Below are positions 1 to 10,745 of a stretch of 64,000 nt of DNA, in pieces (within the stretch, counting starts at the first letter, position 1; each line of letters begins with the position of its first letter). The stretch comes from Microvirga puerhi (lineage in GTDB: Bacteria > Pseudomonadota > Alphaproteobacteria > Rhizobiales > Beijerinckiaceae). The stretch is from assembly GCF_020089865.1 (NCBI RefSeq), contig NZ_JAIRBM010000007.1, forward strand, positions 124,001 to 188,000, read 5' to 3'. A program made the position numbers and the translations under genes. The notes beneath the pieces are model-generated. The model did no database searches and had not been told where the DNA came from. It saw only the letters and a list, made by a program, of their open reading frames with translations.

Positions 1-496
1 GAAACGGCATCTTTTCCTTTCCACCCTTCTAACCTGCGCCATCGGAGCCGTCGGGCTGTCGGCGGCGCCGGCATCTGCGCTCACCATGAAGGAATGCAGT
101 GCCAAGTATAAGGAAGCTCAGTCCGCCGGGACTTTGGGGACCATGAAGTGGAACGACTTCCGGAAGACGCAATGCGCTGCGAACGCACCGGGAGCCGCCG
201 CAACGACGACGAGCCCCGCCGCGCCTGCTACCACCGGAGCCGTCGCGGCTCCTCAGAAGCAGCCGAGCGCCGTAACTGCTCAGCCGGCTGCGCCGGCCAT
301 GAAAGGGAATGCGGTCTTCCCGTCCGCCGTCTCGACGAAATATTCCTCTGAATCGGCCGGAAAGGCCCGCATGCATACCTGCCTCGACCAATACAAGGCC
401 AACCAGGCCGGTGGCGCCAACGGCAATGGCGGCCTCAAATGGATCGAGAAGGGCGGCGGCTATTACTCTCAGTGCAATGCGCATCTGAAAGGCTAG
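1..496 (+). CDS. Secreted small protein with two Cys/Tyr-Lys repeats (5' partial)
   Basis: The open frame runs in from the window edge. Base 1 is a G directly before an AAA codon, so the start codon is probably an ATG whose last base is base 1. The first ~26 codons read as a signal peptide (Lys-Arg, hydrophobic stretch, Ala-Ser-Ala cleavage site), so the first internal ATG at 86 is not the true start. The mature protein has two related units, Cys-x3-Tyr-Lys...Lys-Trp...Cys near its start and Cys-x3-Tyr-Lys...Lys-Trp...Cys at its end, joined by an Ala/Pro/Thr-rich linker. Such periplasmic proteins of unknown function are common in Hyphomicrobiales and faintly resemble PsiF repeats. A disulfide in each unit is inferred. 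Confidence 0.7.
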   Translation, partial: KRHLFLSTLLTCAIGAVGLSAAPASALTMKECSAKYKEAQSAGTLGTMKWNDFRKTQCAANAPGAAATTTSPAAPATTGAVAAPQKQPSAVTAQPAAPAMKGNAVFPSAVSTKYSSESAGKARMHTCLDQYKANQAGGANGNGGLKWIEKGGGYYSQCNAHLKG

Positions 497-513
497 CGAG
501 CACCGCGCTTTGA

Positions 514-550
514 GGTCGGTCGCAGGAACAGTCGTTCGCCGCGACCGACC
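514..550. terminator. Hairpin between convergent genes
   Basis: A perfect 10-bp inverted repeat (GGTCGGTCGC / GCGACCGACC) with a 17-base loop lies between the stop codons of the secreted protein and the convergent dienelactone hydrolase. No T-run follows it on either strand, so termination is inferred from placement. Confidence 0.45.
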
Positions 551-560
551 GGTCTGTTCA

Positions 561-1418
561 TCAGACCTCGTACTTCTTCAGGAACGCGACTGTCCGGCGC
601 CAGGCGAGATCCGCTGCTTCCTTGTCGTAGCGGGCGGTGTTGGTGTCATTGTTGAAGGCGTGGTTGGCACCCTCGTAGACATAGACCTCATAGGTCTTGC
701 CGGCCTTCTTGAGAGCTTCCTCGTAGGCCGGAATTCCTGCGTTGATGCGGTCATCCAGACCACCGTAGTGCAAAATCAGAGCGGCCTTGATCTTCGGCAC
801 ATCGTCCGCTTTCGGCTGGGCGCCATAATAGGCAGCCCCTGCCGAGAGATCCGGGTCTGCCACCGCGAGGTTGTTGACCGCGCCACCACCCCAGCAGAAG
901 CCTACGGCGCCGACCTTTCCGTTCCCACCCGACACGTTTTTCAGGTATGCGACCGCCGCCCGGCTGGAGGCGAGGATCTCCGGCTGCTTGAGTTCCGCGA
1001 TCATGTCGCGACCCTTGTCCTCATCCGCAGGCGTGCCGCCCTTCGGAGACAGGTAGTCGAGCCCCAGCGCGATGAAGCCTTCGGTCGCCAGGCGCCGTGT
1101 CACATCCTTGATGTGAGGATTGAGGCCCCTGTTCTCATGGATGACCAGGACGGTGGGGAGCTTGTCGCTGCTGCCCTTGGGGCGGACGAGATAGCCCTTC
1201 AGACCCTGTACGCCCGGAATGTCGACCATTTCCGCCGTGATGCGCGGATCGTTCTCCTGGATGGTGTCGGCCTTGGCATAATTGTTCTGAAGGACGGGCA
1301 GAATGGCGGTTGCCGCCGCGACGCTGCCCGCGAGACTGGCGAGCCGGTCGAGGAACGTGCGGCGATTCATGCCGCCATGGGTGAAGTTGTCGTAAAGGTC
1401 GATGATGCGCTGGTCCAA
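561..1418 (-). CDS. Dienelactone hydrolase family protein, Tat-exported
   Basis: Alpha/beta-hydrolase of the dienelactone hydrolase family, 285 residues. The expected triad is visible: Cys175 in GFCWGGG, Asp222 in GGLDD, His253 in GANHAF, plus Glu95 in the HENRG motif. The N-terminus carries a twin-arginine motif (Arg19-Arg20 in NRRTFLDR) and a hydrophobic stretch, so export to the periplasm is likely. I place the start at a TTG (1418) because a strong GGGAGG lies 6 bases upstream and the MDQRIIDLYD leader is, from memory, conserved in this subfamily. The alternative is an ATG at 1370, directly before the twin-arginine motif. The substrate cannot be read from the sequence; such enzymes hydrolyse lactones or other esters. 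Confidence 0.9.
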   Translation of the reverse strand: MDQRIIDLYDNFTHGGMNRRTFLDRLASLAGSVAAATAILPVLQNNYAKADTIQENDPRITAEMVDIPGVQGLKGYLVRPKGSSDKLPTVLVIHENRGLNPHIKDVTRRLATEGFIALGLDYLSPKGGTPADEDKGRDMIAELKQPEILASSRAAVAYLKNVSGGNGKVGAVGFCWGGGAVNNLAVADPDLSAGAAYYGAQPKADDVPKIKAALILHYGGLDDRINAGIPAYEEALKKAGKTYEVYVYEGANHAFNNDTNTARYDKEAADLAWRRTVAFLKKYEV

Positions 1419-1454
1419 CGGAGCCTCCCAGGTCTTGGCGTCGGGGGCTCAACC

Positions 1455-2903
1455 TTAAGGCGCTTCGATCCCATCGCCCAAGCCGGTGGCGGGCTGTTGA
1501 CGCTTCAAAGCTTTGTGACCGGACATCTCGGCTCCGGCATCGTGGGGCAGTCTCATGAAGGCGAAGGTCGACAGGCTTGCGATCGCTGCGACGATCCAGA
1601 AGGCCGGGCCGAAATCCTTGGCCACGATCGTCGGCGAGCCGTGGAGCTGGGACGCCGTTTCGAGGGCGAAGGCGCCGAGCGCGACACCCATGCTGAGAGC
1701 TAGTTGTTGTGCGACGCCCGACAGGCTCGTCGCCGAGCTCATGTCGCGGTTCGAGACCTCGGCATATGCGATGGCGTTGAGGCTCGTGAACTGCAGGGAT
1801 CGGAAGCACCCGCCGACGAAAAGGATGATCATGATCAGCCAATGGGGCGTGGTGGGCGTGAAGAAGCCGTTGGCGGCGAGGAAAGCTGCGCCAATGATGG
1901 CATTGATCGTGAGAAGGCGCCTGAAGCCCACATGCTCCAGAATCCGCTTGGCCAGGGTCTTCATGAACAGCGCGCCGACGGCGGCGATGAAGGTCAGCGA
2001 GCCGGAAGCGAGAGGCGTAAGGCCGAAGCCGACCTGGAACATCAGGGGCAGCAGGAAGGGAATGGCTCCGATGCCGATCCGGAACACGGAGCCGCCGGTG
2101 ACGCTCGCTCGGAAGGTGGGCAGCTTCAGGAGTCCGAGCTGAAGCACCGGGTGGGGCGTCCGCCGCGCATGCCGGACGAAGAGGACGAGGCTGATGGCGC
2201 CGATGATGACGCAGGCTCCCGAGATAATCGGCGGAATCAGGTGGCGTCCGCCCGACGCGAAGCCGAGCATCAGAAGGGCAAAGCCCGCGCCGGCCAGAAC
2301 AAAGCCCAGAAAATCGAAGGGAGGCGTGTCCTCCTCCTTGATCTCGGGGACGAAGATCGTGGCCAGCACGATGCCGAGAACGCCGATCGGGATGTTGATG
2401 AAGAAGATCCAGCGCCAGTCGAAATAGGTGGTGATGAAGCCGCCGAGTGGCGGCCCGGCGATGGGCCCTATGAGCGCCGGTATGGTCAGGGTCGCGAGGG
2501 CCTGTACCACCTCGTTGCGCGGGACGCTCCGCAGCAGGACGAGACGCCCGACCGGTACCATCATGGCACCGCCTATGCCCTGAACGAAGCGGGCCAGGAC
2601 GAATCCTTCAAGCGAACCGGCTGCGGCACAGGAGAGGGAGCCCGCCATGAACACCGCGATGGCAGCGCGGAAAATAGTCTTCGATCCGAACTTGTCCGCC
2701 ATCCAACCCGAGATCGGGATGAAGATCGCGAGGCCCACAAGATAGGACGTGAGGGCAAGCTTGAGGGCGATTGGGTCCTCACCGATGTCCTGAGCGATCA
2801 TCGGTAGCGACGTGGCGATCACGGTAGAGTCCGTGTTCTCCATGAACAGCGCAGTCGCGATGATGAGGGGGAGGAGCCGGGATGGGCGCATGACCTCTGG
2901 CAC
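1455..2903 (-). CDS. MFS drug exporter, DHA2 (EmrB/QacA) type
   Basis: A 482-residue integral membrane protein with about 13-14 hydrophobic segments. The first helix carries the DHA2 signature (MENTDSTVIATSLP, similar to the LDxTIVNVALP motif), followed by the GWMADKFGSK loop motif between helices 2 and 3, which together indicate a proton-driven multidrug exporter of the 14-helix family. The start is a GTG at 2903 with GAAGG 6 bases upstream; an ATG at 2891 is possible but has its Shine-Dalgarno only 2 bases away. No membrane-fusion partner gene (EmrA-like) is adjacent, so it may act alone in the inner membrane. The gene ends about 36 bases before the hydrolase start and may be co-transcribed with it. 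Substrate unknown. Confidence 0.9.
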   Translation of the reverse strand: MPEVMRPSRLLPLIIATALFMENTDSTVIATSLPMIAQDIGEDPIALKLALTSYLVGLAIFIPISGWMADKFGSKTIFRAAIAVFMAGSLSCAAAGSLEGFVLARFVQGIGGAMMVPVGRLVLLRSVPRNEVVQALATLTIPALIGPIAGPPLGGFITTYFDWRWIFFINIPIGVLGIVLATIFVPEIKEEDTPPFDFLGFVLAGAGFALLMLGFASGGRHLIPPIISGACVIIGAISLVLFVRHARRTPHPVLQLGLLKLPTFRASVTGGSVFRIGIGAIPFLLPLMFQVGFGLTPLASGSLTFIAAVGALFMKTLAKRILEHVGFRRLLTINAIIGAAFLAANGFFTPTTPHWLIMIILFVGGCFRSLQFTSLNAIAYAEVSNRDMSSATSLSGVAQQLALSMGVALGAFALETASQLHGSPTIVAKDFGPAFWIVAAIASLSTFAFMRLPHDAGAEMSGHKALKRQQPATGLGDGIEAP

Positions 2904-2907
2904 TTAG

Positions 2908-4557
<1,650 letters not shown>

Positions 4558-4579
4558 GCTTGAGCATTAAGGGTCGTCC

Positions 4580-5011
4580 ATGAGCATCACCGCCGTTCTT
4601 CTCCCCGTCTTCGTCCAGGTCGGGCTGACCTTCGTCATCCTGTTCTGGATGGGGCGTTCCCGTTACGGAGCGCTTCGCGCGGGCGAGGTGAAGATTCCGG
4701 ACATCGCCCTCGGCGAGCGCAACTGGCCGGGCGGCGTGCAGAAGATCGCCAACGCTTATCAGAACCAGTTCGAGCTGCCGGTTCTGTTCTATGCCATCGT
4801 GGCTCTGGCGCTGATTACCAAGAAGGCGGATCTCATCTTCGTCGTGATGTCCTGGCTCTTCGTGGTCACGCGCCTCGTCCATGCGGGCATCCATGTGACG
4901 TCGAACCGGGTTCCACAGCGCTTCAGGGCATTTGTGGCGGGAGTTCTGATCCTGCTGCTGATGTGGATCATCTTCGCCCTGAGGATCTTCGCCGCGGAAC
5001 TCGGCGTCTGA
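4580..5011 (+). CDS. MAPEG family membrane protein
   Basis: A 143-residue protein with four hydrophobic segments and the MAPEG layout (membrane-associated proteins in eicosanoid and glutathione metabolism): a first helix ending in GRSRYGALRAGEV, the RNWPGGVQKIANAYQNQFELPVLFY segment typical of the family, and two C-terminal helices. Bacterial members may be glutathione transferase-like, but many have no assigned substrate. It begins 22 bases after guaB with AAGGG 6 bases before the ATG, so it is probably co-transcribed with guaB. Confidence 0.85.
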   Translation: MSITAVLLPVFVQVGLTFVILFWMGRSRYGALRAGEVKIPDIALGERNWPGGVQKIANAYQNQFELPVLFYAIVALALITKKADLIFVVMSWLFVVTRLVHAGIHVTSNRVPQRFRAFVAGVLILLLMWIIFALRIFAAELGV

Positions 5012-5062
5012 TCTTGGGACCGGCGGGCTTCGATCCGCCTCTGGTCCGTCTTTCGAAGATGT

Positions 5063-5089
5063 GCGGGATGGGGAGAAAGCCCATCCCGC
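5063..5089. terminator. Hairpin terminator shared by the MAPEG and lipoprotein genes
   Basis: A perfect 10-bp stem (GCGGGATGGG / CCCATCCCGC) with a 7-base loop lies between the two convergent genes. A short TTTT occurs about 6 bases past it on the plus strand, so it fits the MAPEG transcript better than the opposite one. Confidence 0.6.
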
Positions 5090-5097
5090 CATCGCTT

Positions 5098-5250
5098 TTA
5101 GTAACGGCGACCGCTTTCGAGCTGGGTCTTGGCATCTGCGACCTTGCGCGGCGGCGGATTGATATCCGCAACGGGCGGCGGCGTCGTGGCACAGGCCGCA
5201 ATGGCGAGAGTGAGACCGACGGCAAGAATGCGAGTCAGCTTGATCGACAT
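5098..5250 (-). CDS. Small lipoprotein, 50 residues
   Basis: A 50-residue gene hidden at the end of a much longer antisense frame. The protein begins MSIKLTRILAVGLTLAIAAC: a charged start, a hydrophobic core and a lipobox (I-A-A-Cys20), followed by a proline-rich segment and a short polar tail ending in Gly-Arg-Arg-Tyr. It should be a lipid-anchored periplasmic peptide. A GGAG lies about 10 bases before the ATG. Function unknown; small entericidin-like or Rhizobiales-type lipoproteins are possible relatives, but I see no diagnostic match. Confidence 0.7.
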   Translation of the reverse strand: MSIKLTRILAVGLTLAIAACATTPPPVADINPPPRKVADAKTQLESGRRY

Positions 5251-5370
5251 CAGTAGAGGCTCCAAGTCCGCATGCGACATACATGCGCGTCTCTCCATAC
5301 GATCCGGATCGCGACCGGACGGAGGTAACATCGTGTCTTTTCCACGGCCAAGCTTAGGTGTTGTATTCCT

Positions 5371-6669
5371 ATGACACCCGCCGCCCGCATCGCCGCCGCC
5401 ATCGAGGTCCTGACCGATATCGACGCTCGTCGCCGTCCGGCGACGGATGCGTTGAAGGACTGGGGCCTGTCCCACCGTTTCGCTGGCTCGAAGGATCGGG
5501 CCGCCATTGCGAGCCTCGTCTATGATGCGTTGCGCCGGAAGGCGTCGGCGGCGTGGATCATGGGGGATAAGTCGCCGCGCGCCGTCACGCTCGGCATGCT
5601 TCGTCTCCAGAAAGAATTGGAGCCGGACGCCATCGCTCGCCTGTTTTCCGGCGAGCGCTTCGCCCCTGAACCGTTGACAGATGCCGAGCGCGAAAGGCTC
5701 GCGAGTGCTAGCCTCGACGGAGCTTCCGAGGCCGATGCGGGCGATTTCCCGGAATGGATCGCGCCCTCCTTGCATCGCATGTTTGGCGAGGATGTGGTGC
5801 CCGAGATGCAGGCGCTGACGGCGCGCGCTCCCCTCGATCTGCGGGTCAACACGCTCAAGGTCGCGTCGCGGGAAGAAGCGCACGATGCGCTGCCGCATCT
5901 CGGTGCCATCGAGACGCCGCATTCGCCCCTCGGCCTTAGGATCGCCCCCGGTGAGGACGGCCGCGGTCCCGCGATCCAGGCGGAGCCGGAATTCCTGAAG
6001 GGCTGGGTCGAGATCCAGGACGAGGGATCGCAGCTCGCGGCGCTTCTGTCGGCGGTCCAGCCGGGCGAACAGGTCGTCGACCTCTGCGCCGGCGGCGGCG
6101 GCAAGACCCTGGCGCTCGCCGCCATGATGGACAATCACGGCCAGATCTATGCGACCGACAATGATGCCCGGCGTCTGGCCCCCATTCACGAGCGCCTGAC
6201 GCGGGCAGGTGTCCGCAATGTCCAGGTCCGAACGCCGCGCGGCGGAGCCGACGCGATCTCCGATCTCGACGGGCGGATCGATTGCGTCCTGGTGGATGCT
6301 CCCTGTACGGGCATCGGGACGTGGAGGCGCAATCCGGACGCCAAATGGCGGCTGCGGCCCGGCAGCCTGGAAGTCCGGCGTAAGGAACAGTCGGCCGTGC
6401 TCGATCGGGCGGCCCGGCTGGCGAAGCCAGGCGGGCGTATCGTCTATGTGACCTGCTCCATCCTGCCGGAGGAGAATGACGACTCTCTCGCGGCCTTCCT
6501 CGATCGCACTGACGGATTCCAGCCTCTGTCGCATGGGGAAATCCTGGATGCCGCCGGTCTGGGGAAGCTGAAGGAGGTCCTTCGGCAAACCCGTTACGGT
6601 TGGCAGATGACCCCGCTGCGCACCAGTACGGACGGCTTCTACGTTGCCGTTCTCGTCAGAAGTTCATAA
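5371..6669 (+). CDS. rsmB: 16S rRNA (cytosine-967-C5) methyltransferase family protein
   Basis: RsmB/NOP2 family RNA 5-methylcytosine methyltransferase, 432 residues. A NusB-like RNA-binding N-terminal region (about residues 1-140) precedes the Rossmann-type SAM domain. The SAM loop CAGGGGKTLAL is near residue 240; the two catalytic cysteines are Cys312 in DAPCTGIGTWRR and Cys362 in VTCSILPEEN. It modifies rRNA during 30S assembly; position 967 is assumed from the family, and other NOP2-type targets cannot be excluded. It precedes guaA by 53 bases, a neighbour pair known from related genomes. Confidence 0.88.
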   Translation: MTPAARIAAAIEVLTDIDARRRPATDALKDWGLSHRFAGSKDRAAIASLVYDALRRKASAAWIMGDKSPRAVTLGMLRLQKELEPDAIARLFSGERFAPEPLTDAERERLASASLDGASEADAGDFPEWIAPSLHRMFGEDVVPEMQALTARAPLDLRVNTLKVASREEAHDALPHLGAIETPHSPLGLRIAPGEDGRGPAIQAEPEFLKGWVEIQDEGSQLAALLSAVQPGEQVVDLCAGGGGKTLALAAMMDNHGQIYATDNDARRLAPIHERLTRAGVRNVQVRTPRGGADAISDLDGRIDCVLVDAPCTGIGTWRRNPDAKWRLRPGSLEVRRKEQSAVLDRAARLAKPGGRIVYVTCSILPEENDDSLAAFLDRTDGFQPLSHGEILDAAGLGKLKEVLRQTRYGWQMTPLRTSTDGFYVAVLVRSS

Positions 6670-6722
6670 GTGAGCCGCATGCTCGCCACCGCCGCTTTCG
6701 TTCATAGGCCCAAGACTCATCC

Positions 6723-8279
6723 ATGACCCAGTCCCACGACAAGATCCTGATCATCGACTTCGGCTCCCAGGTGACCCAGCTCATCGCGCGCAGGGTGCGC
6801 GAGGAGGGGGTCTATTCTGAGGTCGTGCCGTTCCAGAAAGCAGCCGAGGCCTTTAGGGAGATGAAGCCCAAGGGCGTCATCCTGTCCGGCGGTCCAGAAT
6901 CCGTCACGATGGAGACCTCGCCTCGGGCGCCGCAGGAGCTTTTTGGCGCCGATGTCCCGGTCTTCGGCATCTGCTACGGCCAGCAGACGATGGCGGCGCA
7001 GCTCGGCGGTGAGGTCGAGGGCGGTCATCATTCGGAATTCGGCCGCGCCGAGATCGAGATCCTGACCGAGAGCCCGCTCTATCAGGGCGTCTGGCAGGTC
7101 GGGAAGAAATATCCGGTCTGGATGAGCCACGGCGACCGCGTCACCAAGTTGCCCGAAGGGTTCGAGCCTCTCGCAGCCTCGCCCAATGCGCCCTATGCCA
7201 TCACGGCGGACGAAGACCGCAAGTTCTACGCGGTGCAGTTCCATCCGGAAGTGGTGCATACGCCTCAAGGCGAGCAGCTGATCCGCAACTTCGTTCGCGA
7301 CATCGCCGGCTGTCGCGGTGACTGGACCATGAAGGCGTTCCGCGATGAAGCCATCGAACGGATCCGTGCCCAGGTCGGCAAGGGCAGGGTGATCTGCGGT
7401 CTGTCCGGCGGCGTCGATTCCGCCGTGGCGGCGGTGCTGATCCACGAGGCGATCGGCGACCAGCTGACCTGCGTCTTCGTCGACCACGGGTTGCTGCGTG
7501 CGGGCGAAGCCGATCAGGTGGTCAGCCTGTTCCGGGATCACTACAACATCCCGCTCGTGCACGTTCAGGCGCAGAACCTGTTCATCGATGCGCTCGAAGG
7601 CGTGTCGGATCCGGAGGTCAAGCGCAAGACCATCGGCAAGCTCTTCATCGATGTGTTCGACGAAGAGGCCCGCAAGATCGGCGGGGCGGACTTCCTCGCG
7701 CAAGGCACGCTCTATCCGGACGTCATCGAGAGCGTGTCCTTCACCGGCGGTCCCTCCGTGACCATCAAGAGCCATCACAATGTGGGTGGCTTGCCCGAGC
7801 GGATGAAGATGAAGCTCGTTGAGCCTCTGCGCGAGCTCTTCAAGGACGAGGTGCGGGTGCTCGGCCGCGAGCTCGGCCTGCCCGAAGCCTTCGTTGGCCG
7901 TCATCCGTTCCCCGGTCCGGGTCTCGCCATCCGCGTGCCGGGCACGATCACCCGCGAGAAGCTCGAGATCCTGCGCAAGGCGGATGCGATCTATCTGGAC
8001 GAGATCCGCAAGGCCGGCCTCTATGACGATATCTGGCAGGCTTTCGCCGTGCTGCTGCCGGTCAAGACCGTCGGCGTCATGGGCGATGGGCGCACCTACG
8101 ACCACGTTTGCGCCCTACGCGCCGTCACCTCCGTCGACGGCATGACCGCCGACTTCTTCCCCTTCGACATGACCTTCCTCGGCAATGTCGCGACCCGCAT
8201 CATCAACGAGGTGAAGGGCATCAACCGCGTCACCTACGACATCACCTCCAAGCCACCCGGCACGATTGAATGGGAGTGA
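6723..8279 (+). CDS. guaA: GMP synthase (glutamine-hydrolysing)
   Basis: Converts XMP to GMP with glutamine and ATP, completing the pathway begun by guaB. 518 residues in the normal order: class I amidotransferase with Cys84 in GICYGQQ and the His/Glu pair in QFHPE, then the ATP pyrophosphatase domain with the SGGVDS P-loop near residue 230, and the dimerisation domain ending in the conserved PPGTIEWE. No obvious Shine-Dalgarno precedes the ATG. The last codons (ATT-GAA-TGG-GAG-TGA) overlap the left copy of a direct repeat that reappears near 10750. The guaA 3' end is an established integration hotspot for genomic islands. Confidence 0.98.
   Translation: MTQSHDKILIIDFGSQVTQLIARRVREEGVYSEVVPFQKAAEAFREMKPKGVILSGGPESVTMETSPRAPQELFGADVPVFGICYGQQTMAAQLGGEVEGGHHSEFGRAEIEILTESPLYQGVWQVGKKYPVWMSHGDRVTKLPEGFEPLAASPNAPYAITADEDRKFYAVQFHPEVVHTPQGEQLIRNFVRDIAGCRGDWTMKAFRDEAIERIRAQVGKGRVICGLSGGVDSAVAAVLIHEAIGDQLTCVFVDHGLLRAGEADQVVSLFRDHYNIPLVHVQAQNLFIDALEGVSDPEVKRKTIGKLFIDVFDEEARKIGGADFLAQGTLYPDVIESVSFTGGPSVTIKSHHNVGGLPERMKMKLVEPLRELFKDEVRVLGRELGLPEAFVGRHPFPGPGLAIRVPGTITREKLEILRKADAIYLDEIRKAGLYDDIWQAFAVLLPVKTVGVMGDGRTYDHVCALRAVTSVDGMTADFFPFDMTFLGNVATRIINEVKGINRVTYDITSKPPGTIEWE
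8264..8276. repeat. Left direct repeat (putative attL) in the guaA 3' end
   Basis: The sequence GATTGAATGGGAG, inside the last guaA codons, matches 10746-10758 (GATGGAATGGGAG) at 12 of 13 bases, with the last 9 identical. The two copies bracket the low-GC FRG-domain segment. An attachment-site role is inferred. Confidence 0.55.
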
Positions 8280-8625
8280 GGGAGAGTCGAGTCTGGAGCA
8301 GTACGTTGCAATTTTCCAGAGAAAAACGACGATTTGCGGGTAGTTCAATTCACTATCTGTATTGCATTTTCAACCAATGCCTTTGGTATCCTAAGTCATT
8401 GCTCTCTAGGATCTTTTCGAACATCGGTAATTTGCTGGACGCAAAAGTGATGGGTCAAGTTGAAGGTACTTTTGACGGTATTGTCCTTGTGGGACCTAAC
8501 GCCCTAGAAACTTACCGCCACCCCCATTCATGATCTGACGATACTTTAATAGAAACAGAAAACTCCGTTTCGATGCCGTATTTTCAGTACCTTGGCTGAG
8601 CTGTCGGCGCCAAAACGGAGTGCAA
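8280..8625. other. AT-rich leader upstream of the FRG-domain gene
   Basis: This 346-base stretch has no convincing gene. A frame of 87 codons (8270-8533) starts inside guaA and resembles nothing I know. The stretch is far richer in A and T than the surroundings, lacks a visible guaA terminator, and contains the left arm (8562-8570) of an inverted repeat whose right arm covers the Shine-Dalgarno of the next gene. A promoter for that gene should lie here, but I cannot fix its -35/-10 elements. Confidence 0.5.
8562..8621 (+). promoter_or_regulatory. Inverted repeat masking the FRG gene ribosome binding site
   Basis: ACTCCGTTT (8562-8570) is the exact reverse complement of AAACGGAGT (8613-8621). 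The right arm contains the GGAG (8617-8620) that precedes the ATG at 8626 by 5 bases. If the mRNA starts upstream of 8562, the 9-bp helix would close a 42-base loop and hide the ribosome binding site. A regulatory role is inferred. Confidence 0.4.
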
Positions 8626-10575
8626 ATGGAGAGCGATCATTATTTCGATAGTGCAAATGAGGCTCTCGCCTTTTGCCGCGAGCTTACGAAAGCCGGGACG
8701 GCCGATCTGTTTCGGGGGCAAACGAAGGACTGGCCAAGGATCACGCCGAGCCTCTTTCGCGGGGACGATCTTCAGCGCGAAAAGGCTGTTGCAATCCTGA
8801 CGCAATTTATCGAATGGGCGAATGCTGTACCACAGATGGGTCGCTATTGGGGGGACGATCAGCAGATTATCGCTATTGCCCAGCACTACGGAATACCCAC
8901 GCCCTATCTTGATCTTACAACTGATCCCGAAACAGCTGCCATCTTCGCGGCCGTATCGAGCGAGAGTGCCCCTAATGTGCAGGCCGTCATCTATTGCTTC
9001 AGACGGGACGACCTCAAGAATCTGCCGGCTTTTGCCCTCCATGAGCTCGACGTTGCGAATTTGTGGCGTCTCAAGGCACAGAAGGGGTTGTTCCTGGAAG
9101 TTCTGACAGAATCCGACGTCGACTTGCTCCGCGCTTTCGCGATTCGAGTCCATTTCCCCGCGAGGCTCCTCCGCGAGGACGAACGGCGGACCATATATCC
9201 GCCGCGCAAGAGCGCCCTTGAGATCGTGATCGATCAGTGGGTGTATCGCCACATGATCGCTGACATGCTGGGCGGCTTTTCCGACTCAAGTCGCCGCTTC
9301 ATGATCAGGCGCTACACCTATCCGGGCATTGCGCGATGGCGTGCTATGCCTGAATTCGCCCCTGGATGGATGAATTGGGAGGTCGGCTGGGTTTTCCAAG
9401 ACGATAACGAGGTGATAAGTCCGGGATCGGACAGCCGCCGTCAGGTAGCGCTGCCGCGGGGGCTATCTATCCACGAGACCTTCAATTGCCTGGAAGCGCG
9501 TATTTCTGCCATCCTCGACCGCTACCGGACTGATAAGCAGCCGTTCGACTTCGAGATCGTGATCGATCACTATCCAGTCGAATCCCCAATAGCGACGGAA
9601 CTTCTCAACCGTTGCTGGGACGGGCTGAGGGTTCATCCTTATCCGGAGCAGAGCATCGTTCGTTGCCTTGCTACAACCGCCGTAGCGCTGCTTTGGCGAC
9701 TTGAGCATCCCGAAACGGATTGGGAGAAGTTACTGTGGGGTGAAATCAAAACGATAGATGTTGCACCAATCGGAGGTCATTTGGATTCTGCGATGGTTTC
9801 GAGAAAGAGCCTGATGGGAGCCTTTCATGACAGCTATCACGGAATCTTGACTGCTTATGCACGAAGAAGGGTCGCGGTAGACCCTCTTTTCCTCACAAAC
9901 TATGTCGTCGATCCTTGGGTGCTCTTCGATTTCGGCAAATTCGCCCGGATGTTTGTTGAGGAATTCATCCCGTCATGCATCGGCTGGTATTGGAAGTCGT
10001 GCCTCGAAGGCGAAGATCGGCAGTTGAGCGATCTTTGGGCGATCTCTTTTAACCCTGCGCTGCTCGGTTTCGTCACCCTGTCGAGCTATCGCTTCCATTC
10101 ACCAATCGCGACCGAAGTCGATGTCGATCATGTGGTTCTCATTTCGTCCGACATGGATGAGGATGATATTGAGGAGACATTCATCTCGTGCCTTCCTGCC
10201 ATTCTAAGCGGTAGCAAACCCTTCACTGTGAAGTTTACCGATTATAGTGCCGATGCTCGCGAAATCTGGGAGATCGATGAAGTAATTGAACAGTGCCAGA
10301 TGATCGTCAGAATTGGAGGCATCTCGGTGCTCGATGTCATTCCTGGGGTGCGTGACTTCGATACGCCCAAAGAGAGGCATCCTAGAGATATCTGGGAAGG
10401 TCAAGGGCTGGGTGCCCTTCACATCTGGGCTATTGCCAACAACCGACTGACGGAGATCAATGGTGTCCCCTTTGCCGAGATCCAAGACCTTTTTCAAGTC
10501 TTCTGGCGCGAACTCCTTGAAAGCAACGCTGAAATTGAACGTCGCGGACGAAACCAGCCCGACTGGCCCGGATGA
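8626..10575 (+). CDS. FRG-domain protein
   Basis: A 649-residue protein with an N-terminal FRG domain: Phe-Arg-Gly at residues 29-31 in ADLFRGQTKDWPRITPSLFRG, and the second family motif at about 85-108 (AQHYGIPTPYLDLTTDPETA). FRG domains are named for this motif and have no settled biochemical function; they recur in phage, plasmid and island settings. The remaining ~400 residues, with many Trp and acidic residues, match nothing I recognise; no signal peptide or membrane helix is evident. The ATG at 8626 is preferred over a GTG at 8620, because GGAG lies 5 bases before the ATG and would overlap the GTG. Codon use and GC differ from the neighbours, suggesting horizontal transfer. A role in phage defence is only a guess from the domain's usual context. 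Confidence 0.8.
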   Translation: MESDHYFDSANEALAFCRELTKAGTADLFRGQTKDWPRITPSLFRGDDLQREKAVAILTQFIEWANAVPQMGRYWGDDQQIIAIAQHYGIPTPYLDLTTDPETAAIFAAVSSESAPNVQAVIYCFRRDDLKNLPAFALHELDVANLWRLKAQKGLFLEVLTESDVDLLRAFAIRVHFPARLLREDERRTIYPPRKSALEIVIDQWVYRHMIADMLGGFSDSSRRFMIRRYTYPGIARWRAMPEFAPGWMNWEVGWVFQDDNEVISPGSDSRRQVALPRGLSIHETFNCLEARISAILDRYRTDKQPFDFEIVIDHYPVESPIATELLNRCWDGLRVHPYPEQSIVRCLATTAVALLWRLEHPETDWEKLLWGEIKTIDVAPIGGHLDSAMVSRKSLMGAFHDSYHGILTAYARRRVAVDPLFLTNYVVDPWVLFDFGKFARMFVEEFIPSCIGWYWKSCLEGEDRQLSDLWAISFNPALLGFVTLSSYRFHSPIATEVDVDHVVLISSDMDEDDIEETFISCLPAILSGSKPFTVKFTDYSADAREIWEIDEVIEQCQMIVRIGGISVLDVIPGVRDFDTPKERHPRDIWEGQGLGALHIWAIANNRLTEINGVPFAEIQDLFQVFWRELLESNAEIERRGRNQPDWPG

Positions 10576-10745
10576 GCCGAACATCGTGCGCGCGCCAACG
10601 GAATCGCCGAGATGGTTCGTAGCAACGAAGGATAGGCAGAGCCTGCGGCACAGCGGCACTCGTTAATACCGGCATGAGCTGCATGGCGTTTGAGCGTGCG
10701 CGGAAAAAATGGTAGCCGAACAAGTGAGTTATCATCGCTCAAAAT

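Noticed and set aside
8270..8533. An 87-codon open frame across the guaA stop in the AT-rich leader
   Set aside because: It starts inside guaA, has no ribosome binding site and no recognisable protein pattern; probably not coding, though a decayed gene of the insertion cannot be excluded.
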